Positions 55,401 through 63,723 of a DNA stretch of 64,000 nt are shown here, in pieces. Source of the DNA: Anthopleura xanthogrammica (Eukaryota; Cnidaria; Anthozoa; Actiniaria; Actiniidae); the NCBI GenBank assembly GCA_964019055.1, contig OZ025209.1:3989571-4053570 (forward strand), in the 5' to 3' direction. The translations under genes were made by a program, and so were the position numbers. Numbering within the stretch: position 1 is the first letter of the stretch; the number at the start of each line of letters is the position of its first letter. Under the pieces are notes generated by a model that was not told the origin of the DNA, did not search any database, and saw only the letters and a list, made by a program, of their open reading frames with translations.

Positions 55401-57820
55401 TTAATTTGGAAAAAAATAAAATAAAATATCATACGGCGGACATCTTGATCAGCGTATGACTGTCCATTATTTTGAGCCCTGATGACTGGTCCCTAACATA
55501 ACCTTTTTAATATTCAAGAAATAGCTTCATTCTACATGTTGCATACCTGTTTTTGCAGCTTCTCTGGGCTCTTTAGCATTAAATCAACTATTTCTTTTTT
55601 CACTAAAGAAAGAAGAATGAAAAATCTTGAAGATCTTTGCAAATACCCTAAGCGACACTTGGCGCTGGAGGACTTTGATGATGAAATTATATAGCTCTTA
55701 TTACAGAGTTTGAGGGCCGTACCGTAAGTTATGGACCAAGTTTTTTCCCACTGCATTATGGCCCAAGTGTGTAGCACACGGGCCATAAAAAAGTGGGAAA
55801 AAAAATGAGGATCCATAACTTATGGTACGGACCGAGCAAACGAGGTTAATTAGATATTTATTATATGGCAAGGCATATAATAAATTTTGATTTTCGGTCC
55901 GTACCGTAAGTTATGGACTGCAAATTGACCAATCATAGCGCGTGAAATTACCTTGCCATATAATAATATTAGATATTAGTATCAATACCCAGAAAAAATA
56001 CATTTAATATAATAATCAGGAAGTGAAATAAAAGACTAAACACCCACCTTCAGCTCTGTCTGATTCATTTATTTTATTTGGTTCTCCTTCAATCTAAAGT
56101 ATTAAAGAATAATAATTCAAAGGTTAGAGCTTTTGATACATTTGCTTCAATAGAGGTTTTGCACCATAAAATCCATTTGCTCTCAGGAATTGAATTCTTT
56201 CTCACGTAACACGATGATATTGTTCCTGCCATCTAACATGGCTGCGGTCACGTGATAGTGTAAAACCTCTATACTCCAGGTTCAAGTTCTCTGTTGGTCA
56301 GGGTTGGCATCAATTTTGTATAGAATATTCACAAGTTCCAGTGAAGGTCCATGGAATTTCTAAGTTTTTGTATTGTTGAAGTTGTGCATTCTTTACTTTA
56401 CTGTTGGTATTTGTGATATTCTGATGTTAAATGAGGCTAACCCTGAGTAAATGAGGCTGTAATCAAGAAATACAACAGTATTGTATGAATTCAGAGATTA
56501 TCAGTATACTTCTGACCGTAGTGGTAGTGTGTGTGAGTGAAAAGTGTCCCCAATTAGTGCGAAAGTGCTAGAATGACTAGACACTTAAACAAAGAGATTT
56601 ATTTATTTATTTTCTCATAAGCTATACTTTGTTAGTTATATTACTTACAATTCTCCAGCATCTTTTGACCATGTTTTTGAATGTAACAGTGGCACAAACT
56701 CTTAAGGTCATATCCACATTCTGATTGTTTGTGATCTTTAACAGCATGATAGCAAAGTTAGGTGTGCCCTCAACTGATTCAAGAAACTTCTCAGCTATAC
56801 GAAAAAAATGAAAAAAAGAAAGTCATTTCTCAAGTACCAATATATTAATCTACTACTATATTTACTCGTTTAAGTGCTGCATATGAGAGCAAAATATCAA
56901 AATGCGCTGCCCTTAAATAAGCGCTGCCCCTGAATAAGCGTCTCAACTGAAACACTAAAAGTTTCAAGAGCTTGCACTGCAGTGGTGTATCGAGTAAATA
57001 TGGTAATCCTACTGCTTTGTTGGAAAATATTTTAAAGAGAATTAATTTATACCTAGAGAGAGAGGAAATTAGGGGATTTTAGAGGAGATATGGGTTTTAG
57101 AGTTGACGAAATATGGCATAAAGGAGGTTTACTGGGGAAGGGAAAGGAACAGAAAGAAAAGGAAAGAAAGGAAAATGAACAGAAGGGAATGAAAAGGAAA
57201 GGAACAGAAGCTGTGATCCATCATTGAAGTACTTCTCACACTTCTTTTTTGCTTTTGGCACTTCTTGCATGCTGTATTACTGAACAGAGCACAGAAACAC
57301 AACACAAATTGCACATACTCCTGCCCTCAAAGAAACAAGTACGGTTATATACAGGAAACTGTTGGATTCAACATCCATGGATAAATTACATGCCTATTAT
57401 GTCTTATTCAAACATGCAGAATTCTGACCAACTTTATGTTAACTGTAGCAATTAAAATCTTATAAACCTTCGTTTAAATGTTGATTACTATTCATCTAAT
57501 CAACTTCTCTTTGTCAGTTCGACTCGTTTTCCGCCATGTTTCGTACTAACCGAGTACTAACCTAAACTCAATCTAGTTAGGCCCGGTGTAAATGTACAAG
57601 TTCAAGAAATCTTGTACAAGTTGCCATGAACGCAAAGTTAGCCAAACTAGTTCTCAAATAATGTCTAGTTCTTTCTATAATGTCTATGAAATAGATTTGA
57701 AACGCTAATTTTGTTGGAGAGAAGTAGTTAAACGTTCAACTCACCTTGTTTTCTTGTCGTTGTTTCAGGGGACAAAGTTTGCTGCAAATATCCCACGAGT
57801 GTCTGTAAATCCGAGTCCAT
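42131..57820 (-). CDS. CSE1L: Exportin-2 (CSE1L/CAS), importin-alpha re-exporter
   Basis: Thirty-two coding exons (minus): 57820-57745, 56794-56649, 56093-56048, 55602-55547, 54603-54538, 54425-54346, 53585-53495, 52981-52874, 52132-52040, 51688-51596, 51266-51192, 50698-50569, 50032-49967, 49628-49519, 49256-49173, 49012-48928, 48778-48717, 48365-48229, 47739-47636, 47230-47133, 47044-46986, 46592-46501, 46177-46055, 45649-45570, 45146-45049, 44556-44471, 44353-44272, 44181-44133, 43988-43894, 43296-43199, 42645-42512, 42220-42131. Phases agree throughout: 963 aa (human 971). The N-terminus holds the Ran-binding importin-beta N domain (AEKFLESVEG, VCATVTFKNMVKR); the CAS core includes LSDAISIIGHEDFP, RYRHEFKSQELW, DTRRRAACDLVRGL, VVHTYAAHCLERLF, ENEYVMKALMRTLSLLQE; the CAS C-terminal domain ends EIEDTPGYQTAYSKLIYAGK and FLQKYLQEAGLGLS. 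It carries importin-alpha out of the nucleus with RanGTP. Its introns are stuffed with MITEs and satellites but no exon is broken. Confidence 0.97.
42785..43095. repeat. (GGAT)n-type minisatellite in CSE1L intron 30
   Basis: Imperfect GGATGGAT / GGATGGGTGAA units run for 310 bp with higher-order segments such as GATGCATGGGTGAACAAATG. Read on the minus strand, three frames translate as Ile-His-Pro-Ser repeats up to 148 codons; these are artefacts of the repeat. Confidence 0.9.
43668..43692. repeat. Long poly-C run in CSE1L intron 29
   Basis: About 20 C in a row after ATACCCCCCAA. The run length should be treated as uncertain. It sits inside a decayed repeat (GGTATTCAGGGGTGGATACC / CTGGATCTGCCTCCAGG). 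Confidence 0.7.
44406..44441. repeat. (GAGAG)n pentanucleotide microsatellite
   Basis: Six to seven copies of GAGGA/GAGAG lie in the CSE1L intron between exons 26 and 27. Confidence 0.85.
44632..44830. mobile_element. MITE family A copy in CSE1L intron 25
   Basis: It opens TAGACCTTATTCGTTG and ends AATAAGGTCTTA. It carries CCCATTACAGACCACATGTC, TTATTTGTTTGAGTTGTATC and AACTAAGAAATGATACTC as in the other copies. Confidence 0.7.
45164..45362. mobile_element. Inverted-repeat element (AGGGCTTGAAGTTAAC ends)
   Basis: The left end TAGGGCTTGAAGTTAACTTT is mirrored by GCGTTAATTTCGAGCCCTG. Repeats of CTAGCAA / TTGCTAG lie inside. Its ends resemble those of family F (AGGGCTC..). It lies in the CSE1L intron between exons 24 and 25. 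Confidence 0.55.
47426..47612. mobile_element. MITE family A copy, most complete palindrome
   Basis: AGCTTGGGCTGTTTGTTGTC and GACAACAAACTGCCCAAGCT pair almost perfectly at the ends. CATTTCAGACCATGTGTCAT pairs with GTGGTCTGAAATG. The internal order is reversed relative to the copy at 24777. It ends TAAAAAGGTCTA, 24 bp before CSE1L exon 19. Confidence 0.78.
47885..48145. repeat. (GATGGATGA)n minisatellite in CSE1L intron 18
   Basis: GGATGGATGAGATGGATGGG units in several variants, with some GGACAAGAT units near the right end. It resembles the array at 42785-43095 in composition but has a different unit. Confidence 0.9.
48444..48667. mobile_element. MITE family H with ~60-bp near-perfect terminal repeats
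   Basis: Left end TGTCCTTCTACTCTAACCGC then GGTCACCCAGAGTTCGTTGA; right end is the inverse (AACAAACTCTGGGTGACC, GCGGTTAGAGTAGAAGGACA). Few mismatches over about 60 bp make this one of the youngest elements here. The inside is 100 bp of AT-rich DNA. CSE1L intron 17. Confidence 0.82.
49290..49475. repeat. (AAT)n then (ATC/ACC)n microsatellite block
   Basis: About 14 AAT units at 49295-49336 run into ACCATCATC / CACCACCATGATC units to 49475, in the CSE1L intron between exons 14 and 15, starting 34 bp from exon 15's acceptor side. Confidence 0.88.
50110..50190. repeat. Purine-only GGA/GAA tract
   Basis: About 70 bp of GAGGAGGA / AAGAAGAGG on the plus strand in a CSE1L intron. It gives a glutamate-rich frame of no coding significance. 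Confidence 0.8.
51391..51570. mobile_element. MITE family A copy in CSE1L intron 10
   Basis: Carries TTGGGCGCAATGGTTTCTCA, TTAAGACCACGTGTCATTAT and AACCATTAAACAAAGAAATG, ending ATTATGCCCAAGGTATAA. It lies 26 bp before the end of exon 10. Confidence 0.72.
52160..52514. mobile_element. MITE family I (TTTAAAGGGGCACTTGGA ends)
   Basis: Left end TTTAAAGGGGCACTTGGACG and right end TCCAAGTGCCCCTTTAAA are exact inverses over 18 bp. A GACATCATTTACTCAA block lies in the middle. 355 bp, no open frame. CSE1L intron 8. Confidence 0.82.
52555..52680. mobile_element. 126-bp foldback element
   Basis: ACAGTGCTTTTCATATTTCT pairs with AGAAATATGAAAAGCACTGT, and ACTCCAGATG with CATCTGGAGT-type inner sequence. 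It lies 40 bp from the element at 52160-52514. Confidence 0.75.
53123..53451. mobile_element. MITE family B, copy 2 (inverted)
   Basis: Begins CAGGGTTCGTGCTACATC and ends ATAGCACAAACCCTG. It shares TTTTTCAAGGTCCAAAATGA, AAGTGCACTTAAAAA and GGAATTCAAA-type blocks, in reverse, with the copy at 8682-9089. It lies in CSE1L intron 7. Confidence 0.75.
53655..53945. mobile_element. Two adjacent palindromic elements in CSE1L intron 6
   Basis: The first is about 53657-53790 (TAATCCCACACCATAGAAAA against TTTCCTATGGTGTGGGTTA). The second is about 53810-53945 (TCTCGTGGCATACTGTGGAT, ATCCCACTCGTCACTTGA against CAAGTGACTTGTGGGATATT, CCACGGTATGCCACTCGA). Neither encodes anything. Confidence 0.62.
54087..54245. 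mobile_element. MITE family F, copy 2
   Basis: CAGGGATCAAAATAATGGCC, GGTCAATGTCCAGCCAAATT, GGTACTTGACCAGTCAAATA and GGACATCTTGACCGGCGTAT match copy 1 (28986) and copy 3 (55305). The right terminal repeat is lost. Confidence 0.7.
55305..55481. mobile_element. MITE family F, copy 3
   Basis: GCGCTCAAAATAACGG at the left and CCATTATTTTGAGCCCTG at the right are inverses. The body matches copies 1 and 2. It lies 66 bp from CSE1L exon 4. Confidence 0.72.
55714..55832. mobile_element. Palindromic element (GGCCGTACCGTAAGTTATGG)
   Basis: GGCCGTACCGTAAGTTATGG pairs with CCATAACTTATGGTACGGAC. A further half-copy (GGTCCGTACCGTAAGTTATG) follows at 55892-55915 in the same CSE1L intron. Confidence 0.65.
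56150..56272. mobile_element. MITE family D, copy 3
   Basis: ATAGAGGTTTTGCACCATAA and GATAGTGTAAAACCTCTAT are inverses; GTTCCTGCCATCTAACATGG matches the inner arm of the other two copies. Intron 2 of CSE1L. Confidence 0.68.
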
Positions 57821-58826
57821 ATTGCACAGAAGTCTTTAATAAAACATGCAGAATCCTTTAAGATGGTTGAGAGTTCGGTTAGCGAATGCTACAATGAATT
57901 AAACGTTAAAGTTTCCAATGAAAATCTAAGTTTTTTGGCTCACGTTTTTTTTTGAAATGTCAAGACTTTGAGCGGGATCACCGAGCTGGTCACGTGCGCT
58001 GCACTATGGAACCAGGTCACCACAGGGATACCACGTACAACCAACCTCTCAGCCCACTGCTCTCAGCCTCTTGACTCTTAATTCAGTGTTGCTAGGCGAA
58101 GGCTTCTCAAGGACCTCAAGGATATTAAGGATATGCATTTGCCAAATATTGCTATTCCCCGCGGAGGGGTAAGGACCTAGAGTAGACCTGAACAAGGCCG
58201 TAGCGCCCACAGTGGCGCCGGGTGTGTGTGAGGGGGGATTTACAAGGCTTGCTACGGCCCCCCGGGCTACGGCCCTGCTGAAGGAGAACAAGGACAAGGA
58301 CAAAGACAAGGAGGAGAAAAAGCCGGGGAAGAAGAAGGAAAAGTAGAAAGAGAATCAAGGAGTGTCTAGTGATTCCCTTTCCCCTTCCTCACAATACAAA
58401 ATACACAGATCATTGTAGTAGATATCTTTATTATATGTGGCGCGCGCTCATCCCAAATGGTTGGAGCTCTTTTTGCTCTGTAAGTTTTTGCATTTTTTAT
58501 CTTATCTGTAGTAGGTTTTGTATCGTAACTGTCTCGTTTTTACTCGTAAAGTTTTTCTTCACACTTCTATATCTTATTTTTGCTAATTTGAGGTTGCTTA
58601 GCTGCTACTCAAGGTCTTGTCGGATCTGTCTTGTTTTTAGAGCTTTTTCTTTCTTTTTTTCTCGTATCTGTCACTGCCATTATTATTTTTCTTGTCTATC
58701 GTAATTCGTTCATAATCATTACACTAAATATTCAATCCTTAAACTTCCGAAGTTAGAAATATTTTTCTTTTTTCTTTTTTGCTTTTTAACTTTTTATCGT
58801 TAATATTCTAAAATAGCCGTTATTTT
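57821..58826. other. CSE1L upstream region and repeat-derived DNA
   Basis: The first ~140 bp should include the CSE1L promoter. Beyond it I see a GC-richer stretch (58140-58270) with the inverted pair GGCCGTAGC / GCTACGGCC, a purine run AAGGACAAGGACAAAGACAA (58283-58345), and T-rich DNA leading into the LINE fragment. The open frames on the minus strand here show no family features. Confidence 0.45.
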
Positions 58827-59645
58827 TTGTTTGTTTGTTTCATTACGTTTTTTTTTCACTCTCAGTTAGCTCGAGCAAAAACCGTTTTTCGGGAGAAAGC
58901 GCGCGCGCCAGACTGCACGAGCTATCCATACGTCATGGTAATCGCGCAGTCGGAACTGAGAATAGTCAACATCATATTGCACTCTTTCTCAATATATCTG
59001 CTTCTCAAATCGTGTCAAGGATTTACCATAACCTCAAATCGCAGCGTCATGAACATTGCTTACTTCAATGCAAGAAGTTTAAAGCCTTTTTCAACACTGG
59101 ACGGTGACTACTCACGTAAAGTTTGTAAGATCACTTTATTACAACACCTTGTGTATGGCAATGACTACGACGTTGTATGTGTCTGCGAAACTTGGTTAAA
59201 TAGCTCTATCTCGAACAGTGAACTTTTGCCGGGATACAACATCTATCGCCGGGATAGGACCGAAAGATCTGGTGGAGGCGTTCTTATCGCGGTAAAGGCA
59301 AATCTACAATCCACTCGTCGACAAGATCTTGAAAGAGACGGCACTGAACTTGTCGTAGTTGAACTCGTCAAGTCAAACAGCAAATCTGTCGTACTCTATA
59401 CCTTTTACCGTCCTCCCAATTCTACGCCTGATGTCCTACATGAACTAAATTCTGCACTTCAAGGTACAACTGAATCATGCCAAATCATCCTTGTTGGGGA
59501 CTTCAACTTTCCTGCTATCGACTGGACTATTGATCCTAATGCACCCATAAACTCTGGAGGGCGTGTGGATGATGACATCTTCTGTCATCTTGTGGGTGAC
59601 AACTTTCTACATCAGTTTATAACAGGACCTACTAATGTTAATTAG
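58827..59645 (+). pseudogene. LINE apurinic/apyrimidinic-like endonuclease fragment
   Basis: The 272-codon frame contains the APE endonuclease motifs of non-LTR retrotransposons: NIAYFNARSLKP, VCVCETWLNSSISNSEL, NIYRRDRTERSGGGVLIAV, YTFYRPPNSTPDVL and ILVGDFNFPAIDW. Significant similarity starts near residue 70; the upstream part is hydrophobic and may be read-through. It stops at 59643-59645, just after FITGPTN, where an intact element would go on with SHxLD-type motifs and reverse transcriptase. Confidence 0.75.
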
Positions 59646-59985
59646 TTTTTTGACCAGCCTTTCGACATTCAAATCAAATCGTTTCTAAGGCTGAATTACT
59701 GCACTCTCCTAGAAAGTCTATTTGATATCGACTTGCCTTGCACATGGTCACTAGTTCGCGAGTGTCCGTGTCACAGATAAGAACAAATTTACTTATTATA
59801 ATATATATATATTATCTTACATTTACTTATATAATGTCTGTCCTCAAGGGAAGTGCCTAGCATGGGACTTAGAGTCCCGTTCGCGCTTTTCCTATTGGGT
59901 AGTTTTATTTATGTACTTTTCCTTTAAACTATTTTCATATATTGCATTAACAGCTATTGCCCAATAAAGTTGTAAAGAGAAAAAG
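58827..59985 (+). mobile_element. Internally deleted CR1/L2/Jockey-type LINE
   Basis: An endonuclease-domain frame (58827-59645) is followed directly by about 340 bp of apparent 3' UTR ending GCCCAATAAAGTTGTAAAGA and an A-rich tail (to about 59990). The reverse transcriptase, normally some 2 kb between these two parts, is absent. The element is therefore internally deleted and cannot move by itself. Confidence 0.7.
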
Positions 59986-60530
59986 AAAAATTACTGATCA
60001 ATATTTGCAAGTAAACTACACATTTGAGCTCTGAAACTTTTTACTATAAAGGGGCCTAGCCAGGATTTTGCCTTAGGGGGTAGGGGAGGGGGCAAAATCC
60101 GTTTTCAGAACATCAACCAAAAACACGGCCAACCAACAAAAAAAAAAAAGTCCTGCCCCCCTTCCAGCTATAACTGTTAAACTAGAAAATGCAAACTGCG
60201 TGGGAACTCTTGTAAACATCCATGCCGCTAAAGTTTGCTGTTAAACCCATTGAGAATTGGTGACGGATCCTAAATTTAATTCAAGTTCGTGAAGCCGACG
60301 CCGCTTCGTTAGTCTAAAAATTAAGGTGTTCTAGCTTTCAACCTGCTCACCAACCTGATTACCTGAGTTTTAACGTCTTACGAAGGTTTGAATGTATTTA
60401 TAACGAGTCTTTGGCTCATCGTACATATCGACAGTCACATTAAATAAAGTTATCTATCTTTCTATCTACGATGAAAAAATGATCTTCCAACATGACGTAG
60501 ACTCGATCAGTAGTCCAAATTAGAACCCCT
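59986..60530. other. Repeat-derived intergenic DNA before the GPCR
   Basis: Contains a decayed repeat at 60050-60170 (GGGGCCTAGCCAGGATTTTG, then GGGCAAAATCC) and what looks like another retroelement 3' end at 60380-60470 (GTCACATTAAATAAAGTTAT followed by an ATCTATCT-type tail). No gene supported. Confidence 0.45.
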
Positions 60531-61382
60531 TTATTTACATTTGTTCAAATATCTCTTCTTTATTTCTTTGCGGAACAAAGGTATTCGAGTGCTGTAGACC
60601 AAAAGGTTAAAGAAAGAGCTACTGTATAGAATACAATCAGCCGCGATGATCACGTGAATTGGCATATTGCACGATTTGCAATTTTTTCTGATAGTCATTA
60701 CTGCCATCTTAGGTAAGGTAGCGATCAAAGTCACTAGTGATGCGATAATCAGTGTTCTGGAAAGTCTTGACTGTATACGAGCCACTGTAGTGATAACATG
60801 GAATGGGAAAAACCTCATTTTCATTAGCACTGCTATGTAAGATACCACAGTAATGCAGACGGATGGTATCACTATTGATTTGAGAAAAGACCGTATAACC
60901 TTCGAGTTTCTTGGACTGCATTCTGCTAATAATCCAAACAGAAGAATGACGCTTGGTAGTATCCACGAGTAAACAATACCACACAAAAAGTATCGACGCT
61001 TTGTGTTGTGGTGTTTTAGTGGGAGAAATGTTGCCATGGCTCTCTCTATAGCAATGACAGATATGGCGCTTAAAGAAGCTAGGTTAGCGAAGTGAGAAAA
61101 GTTCAGGGCAGCAACGTTTATCGTCGTGGAACAATACTCGTACTTCCCTTCTACCGAGTATATAATTTCTAAACAGTTTAGCAGTGGAGTTATTCCAGAA
61201 AGTATGTCAGCTATAGTCAGGTTAGCAATCAAAGTTGCTGATTTTGGGAACTTCTTGGTCAAAAAAATCCTAAGTGCCATGATATTGCTGATGATGATTA
61301 TGAACGCCTCAGAAGTTAAAACCACAGCCCAGACGATGCGAATTATGTAAGAGATAGCTGCCATGTTTGTACCACCATACAA
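60531..61382 (-). CDS. Rhodopsin-like (class A) G-protein-coupled receptor
   Basis: An intronless minus-strand frame encodes 283 aa with seven hydrophobic segments. TM1 includes ISNIMALRIFL; TM2 has LIANLTIADILSG with the conserved aspartate; TM3 begins after EYCSTT (the disulfide cysteine) and ends SVIAIERAMATFLPLKH. A cysteine in the second extracellular loop (LLAECSPRN) can complete the disulfide. TM6 lacks the CWxP tryptophan (TLIATLPKMAV). TM7 ends FNLLVYSTRIPLFRKEIKK, with NLLVY where NPxxY is usual. The DRY arginine is conserved in IERA-type form, with alanine for tyrosine. The short tails and single exon fit the large lineage-specific GPCR families of cnidarians. The ligand is unknown; the fold resembles melatonin/adenosine-type receptors, but I would not assign one. 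Confidence 0.85.
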   Translation of the reverse strand: MYGGTNMAAISYIIRIVWAVVLTSEAFIIIISNIMALRIFLTKKFPKSATLIANLTIADILSGITPLLNCLEIIYSVEGKYEYCSTTINVAALNFSHFANLASLSAISVIAIERAMATFLPLKHHNTKRRYFLCGIVYSWILPSVILLFGLLAECSPRNSKVIRSFLKSIVIPSVCITVVSYIAVLMKMRFFPFHVITTVARIQSRLSRTLIIASLVTLIATLPKMAVMTIRKNCKSCNMPIHVIIAADCILYSSSFFNLLVYSTRIPLFRKEIKKRYLNKCK

Positions 61383-62562
61383 AAATCTTGCAAGAGCTTT
61401 CTTACTAGTTTTTCTATTTTTCAGTTCATCTGTGCAAGTGACTTTATAGGGTTTTCAAGATCTTTTCTTTTTCGGGTGTTGTTAATTTAAGGATTCTAAG
61501 GGATCTTACTTAATTGACAACGGCACAGTCAGCATTGGACCTGTGTTTTAAGAGCAGCTCTAAGAATACACTATAATGGTCTTTTCACTCATGTTCTCAA
61601 CTGAACACGCCGACAAATAGCAGGCACAAATGACAAAGAACAATCTAGCTACACTGCGTGCAGCCCGACTTTAACTCTGGTCAAGTTCGGATGCACGCAA
61701 GCAAGGAAGAATCGCGACGACTCAAGGAAACAGCCTGGGATGAAGCTCTATTCAATAGCCCATTTCAGAGATGTTTCGCTTATTACGGCTTGATTCAATT
61801 TTTATCTAATAGGAGGGATTATTCTTGTACTCGTCAGCAAAAAATTGAAAATGGAGCTGAGGCAAAGCTTAGTGCATTTCTAATAGAAAATGGAGGGGAG
61901 GGGGGGACTCCGATGTGAAAGGGGCGGGGATGTTCGTCGTACCTTTTAGGGGTTACTTCTCGCTCTTCGATACCTTTTAGGGTGTTCAAACGAAAAACAG
62001 AAAATATGCCGCTCAGCTGGAGCTAGCCTCTTACGCAGACGTCCTTAGCCCAGGACGCCGACTTTTGCTAATTAAAAGTGAACTCAAAGCAGAAATGAAG
62101 TTTATTGACCATATTGTCTTTGGATTTTGTGAACCGCTAACAGGCACGAATGGACTGTATTTCCCTACATAATATCCGTATGGTGTTTTGCTTGCTAATA
62201 GATAAATAAATAGTCAAAACGAAAATGTAGACGAAAAAAAATACAACTAAAACTAATGAGAACAAACAAAATTTATCATGTATTGGGGAACTTTATTAAA
62301 TATTTTGATTATAAAATCAACTCAGTTGTATTCATGATATTTTGAGTCATAAATAAGAATATTGGGCGAAATTAAAGAAACACAATATAAACATGTTACC
62401 CATCTACTAAACTTTGCACACACTTTGGTTTATATAGTGTCAACTTGTAAAGAACTGAAGAGAGAGAATTGACCCATATAATTTTTTTTCAACAAATTTG
62501 AGGTCGATTTAAAAAAAAACGTTTTTTGATTTGAAGGAAGGGATTGGGATGTATTAATCTTA

Positions 62563-62755
62563 TACAGCCATTCTCATTAATGTTGTCCAAATAAATAGAC
62601 ATTTCATTCCAAAAGTCGCGTTTAACGTAATTGGCTCAGAAGCTGCACAAACCATATTGTGCGAGAAACGAATATTTAATAAGACAGGTGACATTTGGAA
62701 TAGTAGAAATGTCTATTTATCTGGACAACGTTGATGGGGATGGCTGTACACAAAA
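62563..62755. mobile_element. Palindromic MITE (ATACAGCCATTCTCATTAAT ends)
   Basis: TACAGCCATTCTCATTAATG and TTGTCCAAATAAATAGACAT at the left are mirrored by ATGTCTATTTATCTGGACAA and TGATGGGGATGGCTGTAC at the right. About 190 bp, non-coding. Confidence 0.7.
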
Positions 62756-62974
62756 GGAAATGGGTGGAATTTATTCGATTGTCTGAAAAACTAGCATAAA
62801 AATTCTAAATATAGGTTTATTAAGTCGAGTTTTGACTAGCGACAATAAGCATGATTATGTAACCTAATTGTGGTTAAAAAATAAGGGGGGGGGGGGGACA
62901 AAAAGACACACACAAAAATAAATTCCATTTCCTCGAACCCTGAAACAGCCTCTGCATGGGCTGATCAAAGTAAG

Positions 62975-63195
62975 GACACGGCTAACTCGCAGACGGAATT
63001 CAAATTTAGCATGTTAGGTTTTGAGGAGAAAGGAAAACCGAAGAAAAATTCTCGAATCAAAAGATTCCGAACAAACTGCACTCATGAGATATCAGAGGTT
63101 GTTGAGTTGTTTCAGGATCGATAAAATTAAAAAAATGCCATGAATCGAACCCGAAACTTCAGAGGTAATAGACGAGTGCTCTACCGTTTTCATAA
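62975..63195 (-). mobile_element. tRNA-headed SINE
   Basis: On the minus strand the head (63195 to about 63140) has a tRNA A-box-like GGTAGAGCACTCGTCTA and a B-box GGGTTCGATTC at tRNA spacing. The core follows: TTTTTCTTCGGTTTTCCTTT, CTCAAAACCTAACATGCTAA and GCGAGTTAGCCGTGTCC. The same core recurs at 17855, 19985, 28250 and 34795. The head has lost tRNA pairing, so it is a SINE and not a tRNA gene. Confidence 0.6.
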
Positions 63196-63302
63196 ATGAT
63201 TCTGATTATGCTTGCGTCGCTAGTCAAAACCAGTCCTTAAATATACTCATTCTTTCTCTGATTCTGATTCTAATATACATGTATAAGAGAAAAGGTAAAT
63301 AT

Positions 63303-63509
63303 TTCCCTTCACAGTTCCCTGCACCATCTTGAAAGGTAGGCATGCTTTTGAATCGAAGCGAGACGAACGGTGAGCTTGCAATGATAGAGACCTTTTTTAA
63401 CACCTTGGACAATTATTCACGTCTCTATCATTGCAAGGTCACCGTTCGTCTCGCTTCGATGCAAAGGCACAGCTACCTTTCAAGATGGCACAGGGAACTG
63501 TGAAGGGAA
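63303..63509. mobile_element. Long foldback element, family C, copy 2
   Basis: TTCCCTTCACAGTTCCCTG and CAGGGAACTGTGAAGGGAA are exact end inverses. Long inner arms (AATCGAAGCGAGACGAACGG with CCGTTCGTCTCGCTTCGAT; TTGCAATGATAGAGACC with GTCTCTATCATTGCAA) continue almost to the centre GACCTTTTTTAACACCTTGG. Confidence 0.8.
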
Positions 63510-63723
63510 TTTTTTATATACAGAGAATCATTTTACTTCATCTATGTATGGTATTTCTTTGAAATCTTCGCAAGAGACAATTATTCGATTGACAGACATA
63601 ATCAGGGCCCATTTTATGGGAATTAAAAAAAAAACATTGTATGAAAAATATTTCTTAAAAAACACAACCGCAAGTATAGCTGACTTCTGATTTGAGAATT
63701 CAAAGGGAAACCCATTTTTAGCT

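Larger units (their letters stand above)
61383..63723. other. 2.3-kb repeat-rich intergenic region
   Basis: No gene supported. It holds a partial family G repeat (61890-62000), a palindromic element (62563-62755), a G run (62884-62898), a tRNA-headed SINE (62975-63195) and a foldback element (63303-63509). The remainder is AT-rich with no open frame of interest. Confidence 0.5.

Noticed and set aside
58049..58358. Two minus-strand frames upstream of CSE1L.
   Set aside because: Both overlap a purine-rich tract and inverted GGCCGTAGC repeats and show no recognisable protein features.
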